Positions 9,687-18,494 of a DNA stretch of 64,000 nt are shown here, one piece after another (position 1 is the stretch's first letter; each line of letters begins with the position of its first letter). The translations under genes were made by a program, and so were the position numbers. The notes under the pieces were generated by a model. It made no database searches. It saw only the letters and a program-made list of their open reading frames with translations, and was not told the DNA's origin. Source of the stretch: Aeromonas taiwanensis (GTDB lineage: Bacteria; Pseudomonadota; Gammaproteobacteria; Enterobacterales; Aeromonadaceae); the NCBI RefSeq assembly GCF_000820165.1, contig NZ_CDDD01000056.1, positions 62,001 through 126,000 of the forward strand. The letters are read 5' to 3'.

Positions 9687-11402
9687 ATGTCGTACCCCTC
9701 TCTCCTGGCCAGGCTGCGCCAGCTGTCAGCCGATCCCGCCCTCTCTCCCCAGCTGCTGCAGACCCGCCAGTGGGACGGACCCCTGTGCCGGGTGAGGCTC
9801 GACAACACCGGGAGCACCCCGGCGCCGGTGCATCACTGGCGGCTGTTCGAGGGGGATCTCGGCCTCTCGCCCGCCGCCGCCATCTATGGCGAGGGGTTCC
9901 AGATGCTGGCCCAGACCATGGGCAGCTGGCAATCGCCGCAGCCGGTGGGGCGCTGCCCCGATGCCGGCGTCTATCGCATCACCGAGGACGAGGGCTATCA
10001 CACCGTCCACAACCTCTTGCTGGTGGAACAGGAGGGGGGCTGGCTGCTCCTGGCGTTTGCGAGCTGCCACCGCTTTGGCGGCGAGTTTCGCCTCTACCCG
10101 GATGGCCGCCTGGCCATAGTGATGAACACCGAGGGGCGGGTGCTGGCACCACAGACACACTGGCAGAGCGAGGCGCTGATCTGCCTGGAGGGGCCGGACA
10201 GGGAGGCCCTGCTGGCCGAACTGGCCCGCCTCATCGAGAGGGAGCACGGCACCCTGGTGGACCAGATGGCGGCGCGTCCGAGCGGCTGGTGCTCCTGGTA
10301 TCACTACTATGCCCAGGTGAGCGCGGACGACATTCGCGAAAACCTGGCGGTGCGGGCCGAGCGCTTCCCCGCCCTGCGCTACGTGCAGATAGACGACGGC
10401 TATCAGGCCAGGATGGGGGACTGGCTCACCCCGTCTCCCAAGTTCGAGGAGGGGGTGGCGGCCCTTGCCCGAGAGATCCGCACCGCCGGCTGCGAGCCTG
10501 CGCTCTGGGTCGCCCCCTTTATCGCCGAGCCCGGCTCGCAAGTGTTCCAGCAGCACCCGGAGTGGTTCGTAAAGGGGGACGACGGCCTGCCGCTCCCCTC
10601 CGAACGGGTCACCTACGGCGGCTGGCGCTGCACCCCCTGGTACGTGCTGGACGGTACCCACCCCGAGGTGCAGGCGCACTTCGAGCAGCTGTTCCGTACC
10701 CTGCGCGAGCAGTGGGGCATCCACTACTTCAAGCTGGATGCCAATTTCTGGGGGGCCATCCACGGCGGTCGTTTCCACGATCCCGACGCGACCCGGGTGG
10801 AGGCCTATCGTCGCGGCATGGCCGCCATCTTGCGCGGCGCCGGGGAGGGGGCCTTCCTGCTCGGCTGCAACGCCCCGATCTGGCCGAGCCTGGGCCTGGT
10901 GCACGGCATGCGGGTGAGCGACGACGTGGAGCGCCATGGCCCGCGTTTTCGCCAGATAGCGCGGGAAGCCTTCTGCCGCGCCTGGCAGAACGACCGGCTC
11001 TGGGCGCTGGATCCCGACTGCGTCTGCCAGCGGGATCTGCCGAGCCAGCGGGCCAGCGCCGCCGAGTATGACTTCCACCTGGCCGCCCTGGTGGCGAGCG
11101 GGGGCATGGTGCTGGTCGGCGACAGGCTGCAGGATCTGGACGAGCAACAGGGAACGAGGCTGCACAAGCTGCTGGCCCTGTGCGAGGGGCGCGCCCCGGC
11201 GGCCCGTTTCGACGACATGCGTTTCAGCCGCGGGCGGGTGGCGCTGCCCGGGGGCGGCGAGCTGCTCTGCCTGTTCAACTGGGGCGAGCAGGAGGCCCGG
11301 GTCGCGCTGCCGGCGGGAGGCACGGATTTCTGGAATGAGGCCCCTCAGGGGGAGGAACTGGTGCTGCAGGGAGGCCAGGGGCGGGTGATCCGCTACGGCT
11401 GA
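9687..11402 (+). CDS. GH36-type alpha-galactosidase
   Basis: A 571-residue glycoside hydrolase of the GH36/clan GH-D type, which releases terminal alpha-galactose from melibiose or raffinose-type sugars. The proposed nucleophile is the Asp in YFKLDANFWG (near residue 352) and the acid/base is in GMRVSDDVER (near 411). GWCSWYHYY (near 202) and VQIDDGYQ (near 236) are also typical. It has no signal peptide, so it is likely cytoplasmic. The ATG at 9687 has GTAGGAG at 9675-9681; an in-frame ATG at 9648 overlaps the region upstream of yohJ and lacks a site. No sugar transporter lies beside it, so the natural substrate and uptake route are open. Confidence 0.85.
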   Translation: MSYPSLLARLRQLSADPALSPQLLQTRQWDGPLCRVRLDNTGSTPAPVHHWRLFEGDLGLSPAAAIYGEGFQMLAQTMGSWQSPQPVGRCPDAGVYRITEDEGYHTVHNLLLVEQEGGWLLLAFASCHRFGGEFRLYPDGRLAIVMNTEGRVLAPQTHWQSEALICLEGPDREALLAELARLIEREHGTLVDQMAARPSGWCSWYHYYAQVSADDIRENLAVRAERFPALRYVQIDDGYQARMGDWLTPSPKFEEGVAALAREIRTAGCEPALWVAPFIAEPGSQVFQQHPEWFVKGDDGLPLPSERVTYGGWRCTPWYVLDGTHPEVQAHFEQLFRTLREQWGIHYFKLDANFWGAIHGGRFHDPDATRVEAYRRGMAAILRGAGEGAFLLGCNAPIWPSLGLVHGMRVSDDVERHGPRFRQIAREAFCRAWQNDRLWALDPDCVCQRDLPSQRASAAEYDFHLAALVASGGMVLVGDRLQDLDEQQGTRLHKLLALCEGRAPAARFDDMRFSRGRVALPGGGELLCLFNWGEQEARVALPAGGTDFWNEAPQGEELVLQGGQGRVIRYG

Positions 11403-11420
11403 TCCTCCCCGTCAAAAGCG

Positions 11421-11445
11421 ACAAGGCTCCCATCGGGAGCCTTGT
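11421..11445. terminator. Hairpin between the GH36 gene and the barrel-like protein gene
   Basis: ACAAGGCTCCC (11421-11431) pairs perfectly with GGGAGCCTTGT (11435-11445) around a 3-nt loop. T tracts are weak on either side, so the terminator call is moderate. Confidence 0.6.
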
Positions 11446-11476
11446 TCCATGTAGGGAGCGTGTTGGGCGTGCTTCG

Positions 11477-11983
11477 TTAGAAGTGCCACTCCACGCCGAC
11501 GGCGTAGTTGGCGGAGCCATAGCCCGGGATCTGGTTGCTGGAGGCCAGCGCCTTGACGGTCAGGCGGTTGCTGAGGGGAATGCCGAGCCCCATGCCGATG
11601 GCGATGGCATCGCTCTGATCCCCCATCATGTCGACCCGCAGGGTGCGGTAGAGGGAGAGATCCTGGCTCATCTGGGCGTAGATCTGGGACGACTTGTTGT
11701 AGAGCTGGCCGAACACCTCCATCTGGAAGCCGTTTTGCGGCGTGATGGCGAGGGGGATGCCGGCGAAGCGGTAGAGATCCGAGTGGTTGAAGTAGCTGTT
11801 GGTGATCTGGGGGGTGAAGTCGGTCTGCTGGTAGAGGGTGTTGAAGTTGCGTTCGATGAGCTGATAGGTCTGCTCCGGCAGACGCAGCAGATAGTCCGGC
11901 ACTTCGAAACGCACGCCGGCCTGGGCGAGCGAAGGCAGCAAGGCAGCGGCGGCAAGCATGACAGCAGGCAGTGCTAAACGCAT
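11477..11983 (-). CDS. Predicted small secreted or outer-membrane beta-barrel protein, unknown function
   Basis: I do not recognise this 168-residue protein. From the start at 11983 it has a clear Sec signal peptide (MRLALPAVMLAAAALLPSL then AQA, cleavage before GVRF). The mature part alternates polar and hydrophobic residues, is rich in Tyr, Asn and Gln, and ends in the aromatic VEWHF. A C-terminal Phe is the usual outer-membrane barrel sorting signal. The C-terminal third (AIGMGLGIPLSNRLTVKAL, then YAVGVEWHF) looks like successive barrel strands. An upstream ATG at 12019 would add 12 residues before the signal. It has its own spacer on both sides and is the only gene of its unit. Confidence 0.65.
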   Translation of the reverse strand: MRLALPAVMLAAAALLPSLAQAGVRFEVPDYLLRLPEQTYQLIERNFNTLYQQTDFTPQITNSYFNHSDLYRFAGIPLAITPQNGFQMEVFGQLYNKSSQIYAQMSQDLSLYRTLRVDMMGDQSDAIAIGMGLGIPLSNRLTVKALASSNQIPGYGSANYAVGVEWHF

Positions 11984-12130
11984 AAGACGAGAGATCCCCA
12001 ACAGTCGAGAGCACGGCATCCATACCGATAGCGCGAATAATTATCAAACTATCAGGAGCCTGGGCTCCCTGCTCATTATGTCGTGCCCGCGAGGCGGGCA
12101 CAGGAGTTTAACTGTGAAACGGCTCACATC

Positions 12131-13558
12131 TCACAGATCTTCCAGGTAGTGGTAGAGACTCTTTAGAATCGCAAAGTTTCGTTCGTTACCCTGATTCTGC
12201 TCTGCCAGCGCCTCGAGGCGGGGAGCGTAGTCGGGCAGGCGGCTGCTGAAGTAGTCGCTGCAGTGCAGGCGCCAGCGCTTCTGCTCCGCCTCGCTCAGGG
12301 TGTGGGGCCAGTTGCGGGCGCGGTAGCGGAACAGCATCTCGGGCAGGCGGGGGTCGCTGAAGGCGAACTCCCGTTCCCCCAGCAGATCCGGCGGGGTGGC
12401 GCGCACCAGATCCATGGTGGCCTTGTCGCCGTGGCCGAAGAAACCGGCGTAGAGCTGGGTATCGGGGTCGCTCTCGTTGCTGCCGGCAAACTCCTGGTTG
12501 AACACCTCCACCAGCTTTTCCCGCACCTCGGGGTGGGCGCGCAGCAGATCCAGGCTCTTGCGGCACTGCTCCCGATTGATGCCGAGCTCGTCGGCGCGCT
12601 CCGCCGTCAGGGTGGCCGCCGGCGCCAGCACGGGGCACTTGTTGATGTGCACCAGTTTCACCGGAATGCCCGCCAGATCCCCCAGCTCCTCTTTTTTGGT
12701 GTAGAGGCGCTCTCTGATCTCCTCGCAGGACAGCTCGATGAGCGGGGTCGGATCGCGTGTGAGATCCACCATGATCACCGCGTTCTGGTTGGTGGGGTGC
12801 CAGGCCAGCGGTGACACCCAGCTTGCGCAGCCCTGCCAGGGGGAGAACATGCCGGACACGTGCACCAGGGGCTTCATGGTCACCACGTCGATGAGCGCCT
12901 TGACCTTGTTCTTGTTGCGAAGGTCAAAGAGATAGCCGAACAGCTTGGGCTGGGCCTTTTTCACCAGTTTGGCCATCTCTATGGTGGCCAGGACGTCGGA
13001 GAGCGCATCGTGGGCGTTGGCGTGAGATACGCCGTTGGCGACGGTGAGCTTCTCCAGCCTGAAACTCGGCTTGCCCTCCTCGTCAAAGGCCCACTCTATC
13101 CCCTCAGGGCGCAGGGCATAGCAGGCACGCAGCATGTCGAGGATGTCCCAGCGGGAGTTGCCGTTCTGCCAGGCGTAGGCGTAGGGATCGTAGAAGTTGC
13201 GATAGAGGGTGTAGCGGGTCACCTCGTCATCGAAACGGATGCTGTTGTAGCCGAGCACGCAGGTACCCGGGGTGGCAAATTCCCCGTGGATCTGGCGGAT
13301 GAAGTCCGCCTCGCACAGCCCATCCTTCATCGCCTTCTGCGGCGTGATGCCGGTGATGAGGCAGGCCTCCGGCTCCGGCAGATAGTCCGCCGGCGGCTTG
13401 CAATAGATGACCAGCGGCTCGCCGATGACGTTGAAATCCGCGTCGGTGCGAATGCCAGCGAACTGCGCCGGTCTGTCCTTCGCCGGGCTGATGCCGAAGG
13501 TCTCGTAGTCGTGGAAGTAGAAGGTGGGCCCGCTGCCCGGGTGCGCTGTGTTGCTCAT
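12131..13558 (-). CDS. sbcB: Exodeoxyribonuclease I
   Basis: ExoI degrades single-stranded DNA 3' to 5' and acts in recombination and mismatch repair. From the ATG at 13558 the protein has 475 residues, the same as E. coli SbcB. The DEDDh nuclease core is visible: FHDYETFG near residue 14 (first Asp and Glu), LGYNSIRFDDEVTRY near 104, and HANAHDALSDV near 180 with the active-site His and last Asp. The SH3-like and C-terminal helical domains follow, ending in KSLYHYLEDL. The frame is open 26 codons further upstream to 13636, but that part is Pro/Thr-rich and not family-like. No strong ribosome site supports either start. It is a stand-alone unit. Confidence 0.95.
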   Translation of the reverse strand: MSNTAHPGSGPTFYFHDYETFGISPAKDRPAQFAGIRTDADFNVIGEPLVIYCKPPADYLPEPEACLITGITPQKAMKDGLCEADFIRQIHGEFATPGTCVLGYNSIRFDDEVTRYTLYRNFYDPYAYAWQNGNSRWDILDMLRACYALRPEGIEWAFDEEGKPSFRLEKLTVANGVSHANAHDALSDVLATIEMAKLVKKAQPKLFGYLFDLRNKNKVKALIDVVTMKPLVHVSGMFSPWQGCASWVSPLAWHPTNQNAVIMVDLTRDPTPLIELSCEEIRERLYTKKEELGDLAGIPVKLVHINKCPVLAPAATLTAERADELGINREQCRKSLDLLRAHPEVREKLVEVFNQEFAGSNESDPDTQLYAGFFGHGDKATMDLVRATPPDLLGEREFAFSDPRLPEMLFRYRARNWPHTLSEAEQKRWRLHCSDYFSSRLPDYAPRLEALAEQNQGNERNFAILKSLYHYLEDL

Positions 13559-13726
13559 GTTGTTCGAGATGGGGTATCCGGTGACGGCGGCGTCAGGCGC
13601 CGGGGTGGGGGTGCCAGGCACCACAATGGTCAGCATGGTAAACCATAGCGCAGGCAGAGCGAAGTCCGGTGCGCCTGCCTGGCGGTTTAACGAGCAGCGT
13701 GGCGCGACCTGGCGATGGTCCGGCCT

Positions 13727-14437
13727 CTACCGCTTAGGAAAGAGGGGCGTCAGGCTGTCCAGATCCAGCAGGGTGAAATAGCCGCCCGCGTGGGGATACC
13801 AGCCGCCGGTGTCGATGTAGTAGACATTGCCGAGGCGCACCAGGACGCTTACCGGGGTGTGGCCCACCACCAGGGCGACCAGATCCTCGATGCCGCTCTC
13901 GTCCAGCAGCTCGATGCGGCGCCGTGACCAGAGGCAGACGTTCTTGATGGCCCGAAGCGTCCCGCCGCTTACCCCGGCATCGAGTTGGTCCAGCAGGCCC
14001 TGCCAGGTGGGGAAGGGGCAATCGGCGTGGAGCAGGCCGACGGGCCCGCGGCGGGTCTGCACCTCGATGGCGAGGGGCAGGGCGCGGTAGCGGGCGGCGA
14101 ACAGGGCCTGCTCGTCCTGGCTCAGTTGCGCAAACCACCCTCCGCCATTCTGGATCCAGTTCTCCCGATCGCAGCTCTCATGGCGGCAGACGTAGTCGTC
14201 GTGATTACCGCACACCGGATGGAACCAGGGGCGTGCCAGCCAGTCCAGGGCCTTGGCGCACTCGGGCCCGCGATCGGTCAGATCCCCCACACTGAAGAGG
14301 CGATCCCGCTCGGGGTTGAAGTCGATGCTGTCCAGTGCCTGCTGCAACAGCGCAAAGTAGCCGTGGATATCGCCCACCGCCAGATCGCGCCCCAGAAGAT
14401 TGGGGGAAAAGCGGCGGATGAGGGGGGACGGGGTCAT
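13727..14437 (-). CDS. PrpA-like metallophosphoesterase (serine/threonine protein phosphatase type)
   Basis: A 236-residue calcineurin-like phosphoesterase similar to the bacterial and lambda PPP-type phosphatases (PrpA/PrpB). All metal-binding motifs are present in order: AVGDIHG near residue 20, SVGDLTDRGPE near 48, CGNHDDY near 74, LHAD near 135 and VGHTPVS near 185. The start at 14437 has AAGGAGG ending six bases upstream, which rules out the longer frame to 14521. It likely removes phosphate from protein or small substrates with Mn or similar metal. In E. coli PrpA influences envelope stress signalling; no such partner is adjacent here. Confidence 0.85.
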   Translation of the reverse strand: MTPSPLIRRFSPNLLGRDLAVGDIHGYFALLQQALDSIDFNPERDRLFSVGDLTDRGPECAKALDWLARPWFHPVCGNHDDYVCRHESCDRENWIQNGGGWFAQLSQDEQALFAARYRALPLAIEVQTRRGPVGLLHADCPFPTWQGLLDQLDAGVSGGTLRAIKNVCLWSRRRIELLDESGIEDLVALVVGHTPVSVLVRLGNVYYIDTGGWYPHAGGYFTLLDLDSLTPLFPKR

Positions 14438-14577
14438 GGCGTGCCTCCTTGCCTGCGCAGTGTGTGGAGCGCGGATGCGCGACGCGGCGTGAACGGCGCA
14501 GGAATACAGGGAGCATGGCACGCTCTGCCAGAACCTTGAAGGGGAGGGGGGCCTGTGTCAGCAGAACACCCGGGATA

Positions 14578-14609
14578 AAAAATGCCAGTCGATGTCGACT
14601 GGCATTTTT
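14578..14609. terminator. Bidirectional terminator between the binding-protein gene and the phosphatase gene region
   Basis: AAAAATGCCAGTCGA (14578-14592) pairs with TCGACTGGCATTTTT (14595-14609), a 15-bp perfect repeat. Read on the minus strand it lies just after the stop of the binding-protein gene and ends in T5. Confidence 0.88.
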
Positions 14610-14630
14610 GATGGACGACGGATTCCGGGA

Positions 14631-15401
14631 TCAGAGCAGGTCTTCGAGCTGGTACTTCTTGAGCAGGGTGTCGAAGGTGCCGTCGGCCTTGACGCTGTCG
14701 ATGGCGGCATCGAAGCGAGCCTTGAGCTTGTCGTCGTGCTTGCGCAGGGCCACCGCGACCCCTTCGCCCAGGATCTTGTCCTGGGTGCCGTTGAACTGGG
14801 GACCGACGAAGGCGAACTGCTTGCCCATCTCCTTGTCGAGGAAGCCGACCTTCAACTGCACCATGTTGCCGAAGGTGTAGTCGGCGCGGCCGGACTGCAG
14901 ATCCAGCATGGGGGACTGGGCGTTGACGTAGCGCTTGATCTTGGCCACGTCGCCGTAGCGGGCGGTGACGAAGTTGTCCTGGGGCGTGCCCTCCTGCACC
15001 GCGATCACCTTGTCCTTGAAGTGCGCCGGCTCGTCGGCGAAGTCGGCGGCCTTGTCGCTGCGCCCCACGAAGCGGTTCTGCATCATGTAGTAGACCTGGC
15101 TGAAGTCCACCTTCTGGCGTCGCTCATCGGTGATGTTCATGGAGGACATGATGGCGTCGTACTTGCGCACCTGCAGGCCGGGAAGCAGGGCATCCCAGGG
15201 CTGGTTGATCACCTCGCACTCGGTCTTCATGGCCGCGCACAGGGCGTAGGCCAGCTCGACCTCGAAGCCGCCGAGCTTGCCGCTGCTGTCGACCATTTCG
15301 AAGGGGGGGTAGGTGGCGTCGGTGGCGATCACCAGGGGTTTGGCGGCAGCCTGGCCTGTGGTGGCCAGGGCCACCAGCATCATTGCGGTGTTGAGTTTCA
15401 T
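14631..15401 (-). CDS. Periplasmic amino-acid-binding protein (ArtI/HisJ-like, SBP family 3)
   Basis: A 256-residue ABC transporter solute-binding protein. The signal peptide is short (MKLNTAMMLVALATTGQAAA, cleavage near residue 20). The mature start KPLVIATDATYPPFEMVDSSGKLGGFEVEL region is the classic family 3 opening, and the MNITDERRQKVDFSQVYY segment (near 87) holds the carboxylate- and amino-group ligands. The pattern is closest to arginine/lysine/histidine binders, but specificity cannot be fixed. No permease or ATPase gene is adjacent, so it is an orphan that must use a transporter encoded elsewhere. It lies about 50 bases downstream of the amidase gene in the same direction. Confidence 0.85.
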   Translation of the reverse strand: MKLNTAMMLVALATTGQAAAKPLVIATDATYPPFEMVDSSGKLGGFEVELAYALCAAMKTECEVINQPWDALLPGLQVRKYDAIMSSMNITDERRQKVDFSQVYYMMQNRFVGRSDKAADFADEPAHFKDKVIAVQEGTPQDNFVTARYGDVAKIKRYVNAQSPMLDLQSGRADYTFGNMVQLKVGFLDKEMGKQFAFVGPQFNGTQDKILGEGVAVALRKHDDKLKARFDAAIDSVKADGTFDTLLKKYQLEDLL

Positions 15402-15452
15402 AGTCAGTCCCTTGAGTGTGGCGTCATGTCGATGGTCGTAACGGATGTCGGC

Positions 15453-16268
15453 CTAGGGGCCGACGGCTATCTTGCGATGGGCGAGGGCCGGCAGCTGGCT
15501 TCGCACCGTGCGCTGGGCCGTCAGATCCAGGGTGGCGATGGCCATGCCCTGACCCTCCTCGACCCGGGCCAATACCCGGCCCCAGGGGTCGATGATCATG
15601 CTGTGGCCGAAGGTGCGCCGCCCACCGGGGTGGTGTCCCCCCTGGGCCGAGGCCAGCACGAAGGCCAGGTTTTCCACTGCCCGGGCCCGCAGCAGCAGCT
15701 CCCAGTGCGCGAGCCCCGTGGTGTGGGTGAAGGCGGCGGGCAGGGCGATGATGTCGGGGGCCGGCCCCAGCCGGAACAGCTCCGGGAAGCGCAGGTCGTA
15801 GCAGATCCCGAGGCGAAGCAGCCCCCAGGGCAGGGGGTGGCTCACCACCGCCTCCCCCGGGGTCATGGTCGCGGCCTCGTCATACTGCTCCTGCCCGGTG
15901 CAAAAGCCAAACAGATGCAGCTTGTCGTAGCGGCAGGCCAGGTTGCCCTCGGGGTCGACGAGCAGGCTGCTGTTGTGCATCTTGCCGGGCTCGTGGCTGG
16001 CCAGCGGCAATGTGCCGGCCAGGATCCAGATCCCGAGCTCCCGGGCCAGCCCCTGTACCCAGGCCAGCAGGGGGTGATCGCCGACGGGGGCGGCCAGGGC
16101 GACCCGTGCCCGCTCATCTTCTGGCATCAGGTAGAAGTACTCGGGCAACTGGGCGAACTCGGCTCCCTCGGCCGCCGCCTGGCCCAGCAGCACCTCGGCC
16201 TGGGTCAGGTTGTGGTCGAGGTCATCCCCGGAGACCATCTGCAGCACGGCAACGCGTACGCTGTCCAT
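15453..16268 (-). CDS. Nitrilase-superfamily carbon-nitrogen hydrolase (Nit/omega-amidase type)
   Basis: A 271-residue amidase. The catalytic triad is visible: Glu in QLPEYFYLMP (near residue 42), Lys in YDKLHLF (near 113) and Cys in GICYDLRFPE (near 150). The pattern is that of the Nit1/Nit2 branch, which hydrolyses deaminated glutathione or alpha-ketoglutaramate. The ATG at 16268 has AGGAGG four bases upstream, and that site overlaps the stop codon of ybdL, so the two are translationally linked. YbdL-type transaminases can use glutamine and release alpha-ketoglutaramate, which an omega-amidase would clear. That pairing is an inference from context. Confidence 0.85.
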   Translation of the reverse strand: MDSVRVAVLQMVSGDDLDHNLTQAEVLLGQAAAEGAEFAQLPEYFYLMPEDERARVALAAPVGDHPLLAWVQGLARELGIWILAGTLPLASHEPGKMHNSSLLVDPEGNLACRYDKLHLFGFCTGQEQYDEAATMTPGEAVVSHPLPWGLLRLGICYDLRFPELFRLGPAPDIIALPAAFTHTTGLAHWELLLRARAVENLAFVLASAQGGHHPGGRRTFGHSMIIDPWGRVLARVEEGQGMAIATLDLTAQRTVRSQLPALAHRKIAVGP

Positions 16269-16276
16269 GTGGCCTC

Positions 16277-17428
16277 CTAGACGCGGCACAGGCGCTCGGC
16301 GCCCGCCAGCAGGGTGTCGTCATCCTTGGAGAAGGAGAGGCGGATGACCCGTTGATCCGTGCCGTCGTGATAGAAGGCGGAGACGGGGATGGTGGCGACC
16401 CCGTGATCGCGGATCAGCCGCTGCACGAACAGGCTGTCCGGCTCGTCGCTGATGCGCTCGTAACTCGCCAGCATGAAGAAGCTGCCGGCGGAGGGGAGCA
16501 GGGTCAGACGCGACTCTGCCAGGGCCGAGGTCAGCAAGTCGCGCTTGCGCTGGTAGAAGGCCGCCAGCCCCTGGTAGTGGGCCGGTTGCTGCAACAGGTG
16601 GGCGAAGCCGTACTGCATGGGGGTGTCGGCGGCGAACATGGCGAACTGGTGCACCTTGCGGATCTCCTCCATCAGGGGACGGGGGGCCACGCAGTACCCC
16701 ACGCGCCAGCCGGTGACGTGGAAGGTCTTGCCGAAGGAGAAGACGGCGACCGAGCGCTCCACCAGCTCCGGGTAACGGATGACGCTCTGGTGCAGGGCAC
16801 CGTCGAACACCACGTGCTCATAGACCTCGTCCGAGAGGATCAGGATGTCGGTGCCGCGCACCAGGCGGGCGAGGTGCTCCTGATCCGCCGCCTGCCAGAC
16901 GGTGCCGGTCGGGTTGTGGGGGGTATTGAGCACTATCATGCGGGTGCGGGGATTGATGCGGGCGGCCACCTCCTCCCAGGGGATGGCAAAGTTCGGCGCC
17001 TTGAGGGCGATCACCACCGGGGTGGCACCCTGCAGCTGGATCATGGGGCGGTAGCTGTCGAACGCCGGCTCGAACATGATCACCTCGTCACCGGGGTGAA
17101 CCAGGGCGGTGATGGCGCAGAACAGGGCCTCGCTGGCGCTGGCGGTGATGGTGATCTCCTCGCCCGCGTCATAGTGGTGGCCGTAGCTGGTCGCAATCTT
17201 GGCCACCAGTTGTTCGCGCAGGGCGGGCAGCCCGGTCATGGGGGCGTACTGGTTCTCGCCGGCCAGCATGGCCTCATGGGTCACCCGGATGAGCTCGGGA
17301 TCGCAGGGGAAACTCGGCGCCCCCTGGGAGAGGTTGATGCTGGGGTGGCGGGCGGCCAGATCCCCGATCACGGTGAAGATGGTGGTGCCCACCTGGGGCA
17401 GTTTGCTGGAAACCTGGGGGATGGACAT
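16277..17428 (-). CDS. ybdL: YbdL-like PLP-dependent aminotransferase (methionine/glutamine type)
   Basis: A 383-residue fold-type I aminotransferase aligning over its whole length with E. coli YbdL, which prefers methionine, histidine and phenylalanine. It begins with SKLPQVGTTIF and has NQYAPMTGLPALREQLV near residue 60. The Asn/Asp cofactor contacts lie in NTPHNPTGTVW (near 172) and SDEVYEH (near 203), and the Schiff-base Lys in SFGKTFHVTGWRVGY (near 235). It heads an operon with the amidase: its stop lies 8 bases before the amidase start. The LysR gene is divergent, 115 bases away. The methionine salvage or amino acid catabolism role is inferred. Confidence 0.88.
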   Translation of the reverse strand: MSIPQVSSKLPQVGTTIFTVIGDLAARHPSINLSQGAPSFPCDPELIRVTHEAMLAGENQYAPMTGLPALREQLVAKIATSYGHHYDAGEEITITASASEALFCAITALVHPGDEVIMFEPAFDSYRPMIQLQGATPVVIALKAPNFAIPWEEVAARINPRTRMIVLNTPHNPTGTVWQAADQEHLARLVRGTDILILSDEVYEHVVFDGALHQSVIRYPELVERSVAVFSFGKTFHVTGWRVGYCVAPRPLMEEIRKVHQFAMFAADTPMQYGFAHLLQQPAHYQGLAAFYQRKRDLLTSALAESRLTLLPSAGSFFMLASYERISDEPDSLFVQRLIRDHGVATIPVSAFYHDGTDQRVIRLSFSKDDDTLLAGAERLCRV

Positions 17429-17543
17429 GGCGCCGTCACCTGAGTGTGGGAATGAGGTCCTGTTTTAGCCCCCTGGACGCTTGCCGGACAACGGATTATT
17501 CGGCATGGTATGCATGAGTTTTTCTCAAGCATGGAGGCTTGTC

Positions 17544-18434
17544 ATGTTGTTCACCCCGCCGCGTACCCAGCTGCCCCTCTACGGTTTGCAGGTCTTCGAG
17601 TGCGCCGCCCGTCACCTGAGCTTCACCCTGGCCGCCGACGAGCTGTGCGTCAGCCAGGGGGCCGTGAGCAAGCAGATCGCCCAGCTGGAGGCGCGCCTGG
17701 GGCACCTGCTGTTCGTGCGCGGTACCCGCAGCCTGACCCTGACCCCGGCCGCCGAGCGCCTGCTGCCCTTCATCCGGGAGGGACTGGTGCGCATGGGGGA
17801 GGGGCTCAGCGCCCTGCAGGCCCTGCCCCACGAGCAGGCCATCAGCATCAAGGTGCCCTCCTGCGCCAGCCGCTGGCTGCTGCGGCGGCTGCAGGCGTTC
17901 GAGGGGGAGGCGGTGGAGGTGCGCGGCAGCCACCACCACGGCATCGACTTCTCCCGGGAGCCGTTCGATCTCGCCATCGTCTACCAGCCCTGCCTGGGGC
18001 GCTATCCCAACAGCCAGCCCCTGTTCCGGGAGCGGCTGACCCCGGTCTGCGCCCCGGCGTTTGCCGCCAAGCACCGTCTGTTCGAGCGCTCCCTGGAGGA
18101 GCTCCCCTTGCTCCCCCTGATCCATGCCAGCGTCGATCGGCGGGACTGGCGAAACTGGTTTGCCACCTTCATTGCGACCCCCTGGCAGCCCCAGGGGGGG
18201 CAGCTGTTCGATACCCTGGACTTGGCGATGAATGCCGCGTTGCAGGGGTTTGGCCTCTCTCTCGGGGATCCCACCATAGTGGCCGAGGAGCTGGAGAGCG
18301 GCGCCCTGGTGGCCCCCTTCGCCCCCGTGCTGGAGACGGATCACGAATACGCCCTGATCGCCCGCCCCGACAGCCAGCGCCACGGGGTGGAGAGGGTCTG
18401 TCACTGGCTGCTGGCGGGGGGCGCCAAGCCCTGA
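17544..18434 (+). CDS. LysR-family transcriptional regulator (GcvA-like)
   Basis: A 296-residue regulator with an N-terminal winged helix-turn-helix (LPLYGLQVFECAARHLSFTLAADELCVSQGAVSKQIAQLE region, residues about 9-50) and a LysR substrate-binding domain. The first helix pattern and FVRGTRSLTLTPAAERLLP are typical of the GcvA subgroup. GGAGG at 17533-17537 supports the ATG at 17544. It is divergent from ybdL, so the 17429-17543 spacer should hold the shared promoters and its operator. I infer control of the ybdL-amidase operon; the effector is unknown. A hairpin terminator follows. Confidence 0.88.
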   Translation: MLFTPPRTQLPLYGLQVFECAARHLSFTLAADELCVSQGAVSKQIAQLEARLGHLLFVRGTRSLTLTPAAERLLPFIREGLVRMGEGLSALQALPHEQAISIKVPSCASRWLLRRLQAFEGEAVEVRGSHHHGIDFSREPFDLAIVYQPCLGRYPNSQPLFRERLTPVCAPAFAAKHRLFERSLEELPLLPLIHASVDRRDWRNWFATFIATPWQPQGGQLFDTLDLAMNAALQGFGLSLGDPTIVAEELESGALVAPFAPVLETDHEYALIARPDSQRHGVERVCHWLLAGGAKP

Positions 18435-18450
18435 CAGGCCAGAAAAAGAG

Positions 18451-18474
18451 ACAGCCCCGCGGGCGGGGCTGTTT
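18451..18474. terminator. Terminator between the LysR gene and araA
   Basis: ACAGCCCCGC (18451-18460) pairs with GCGGGGCTGT (18463-18472), with a short T run after it on the plus strand. It also lies just past the araA stop on the other strand. Confidence 0.75.
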
Positions 18475-18494
18475 CGTGGGGTGACGGGAAGGGG

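Noticed and set aside
14592-16280. 562-residue plus-strand frame
   Set aside because: It spans two recognised minus-strand genes and a terminator, with low-complexity Gly/Val/His content; shadow.
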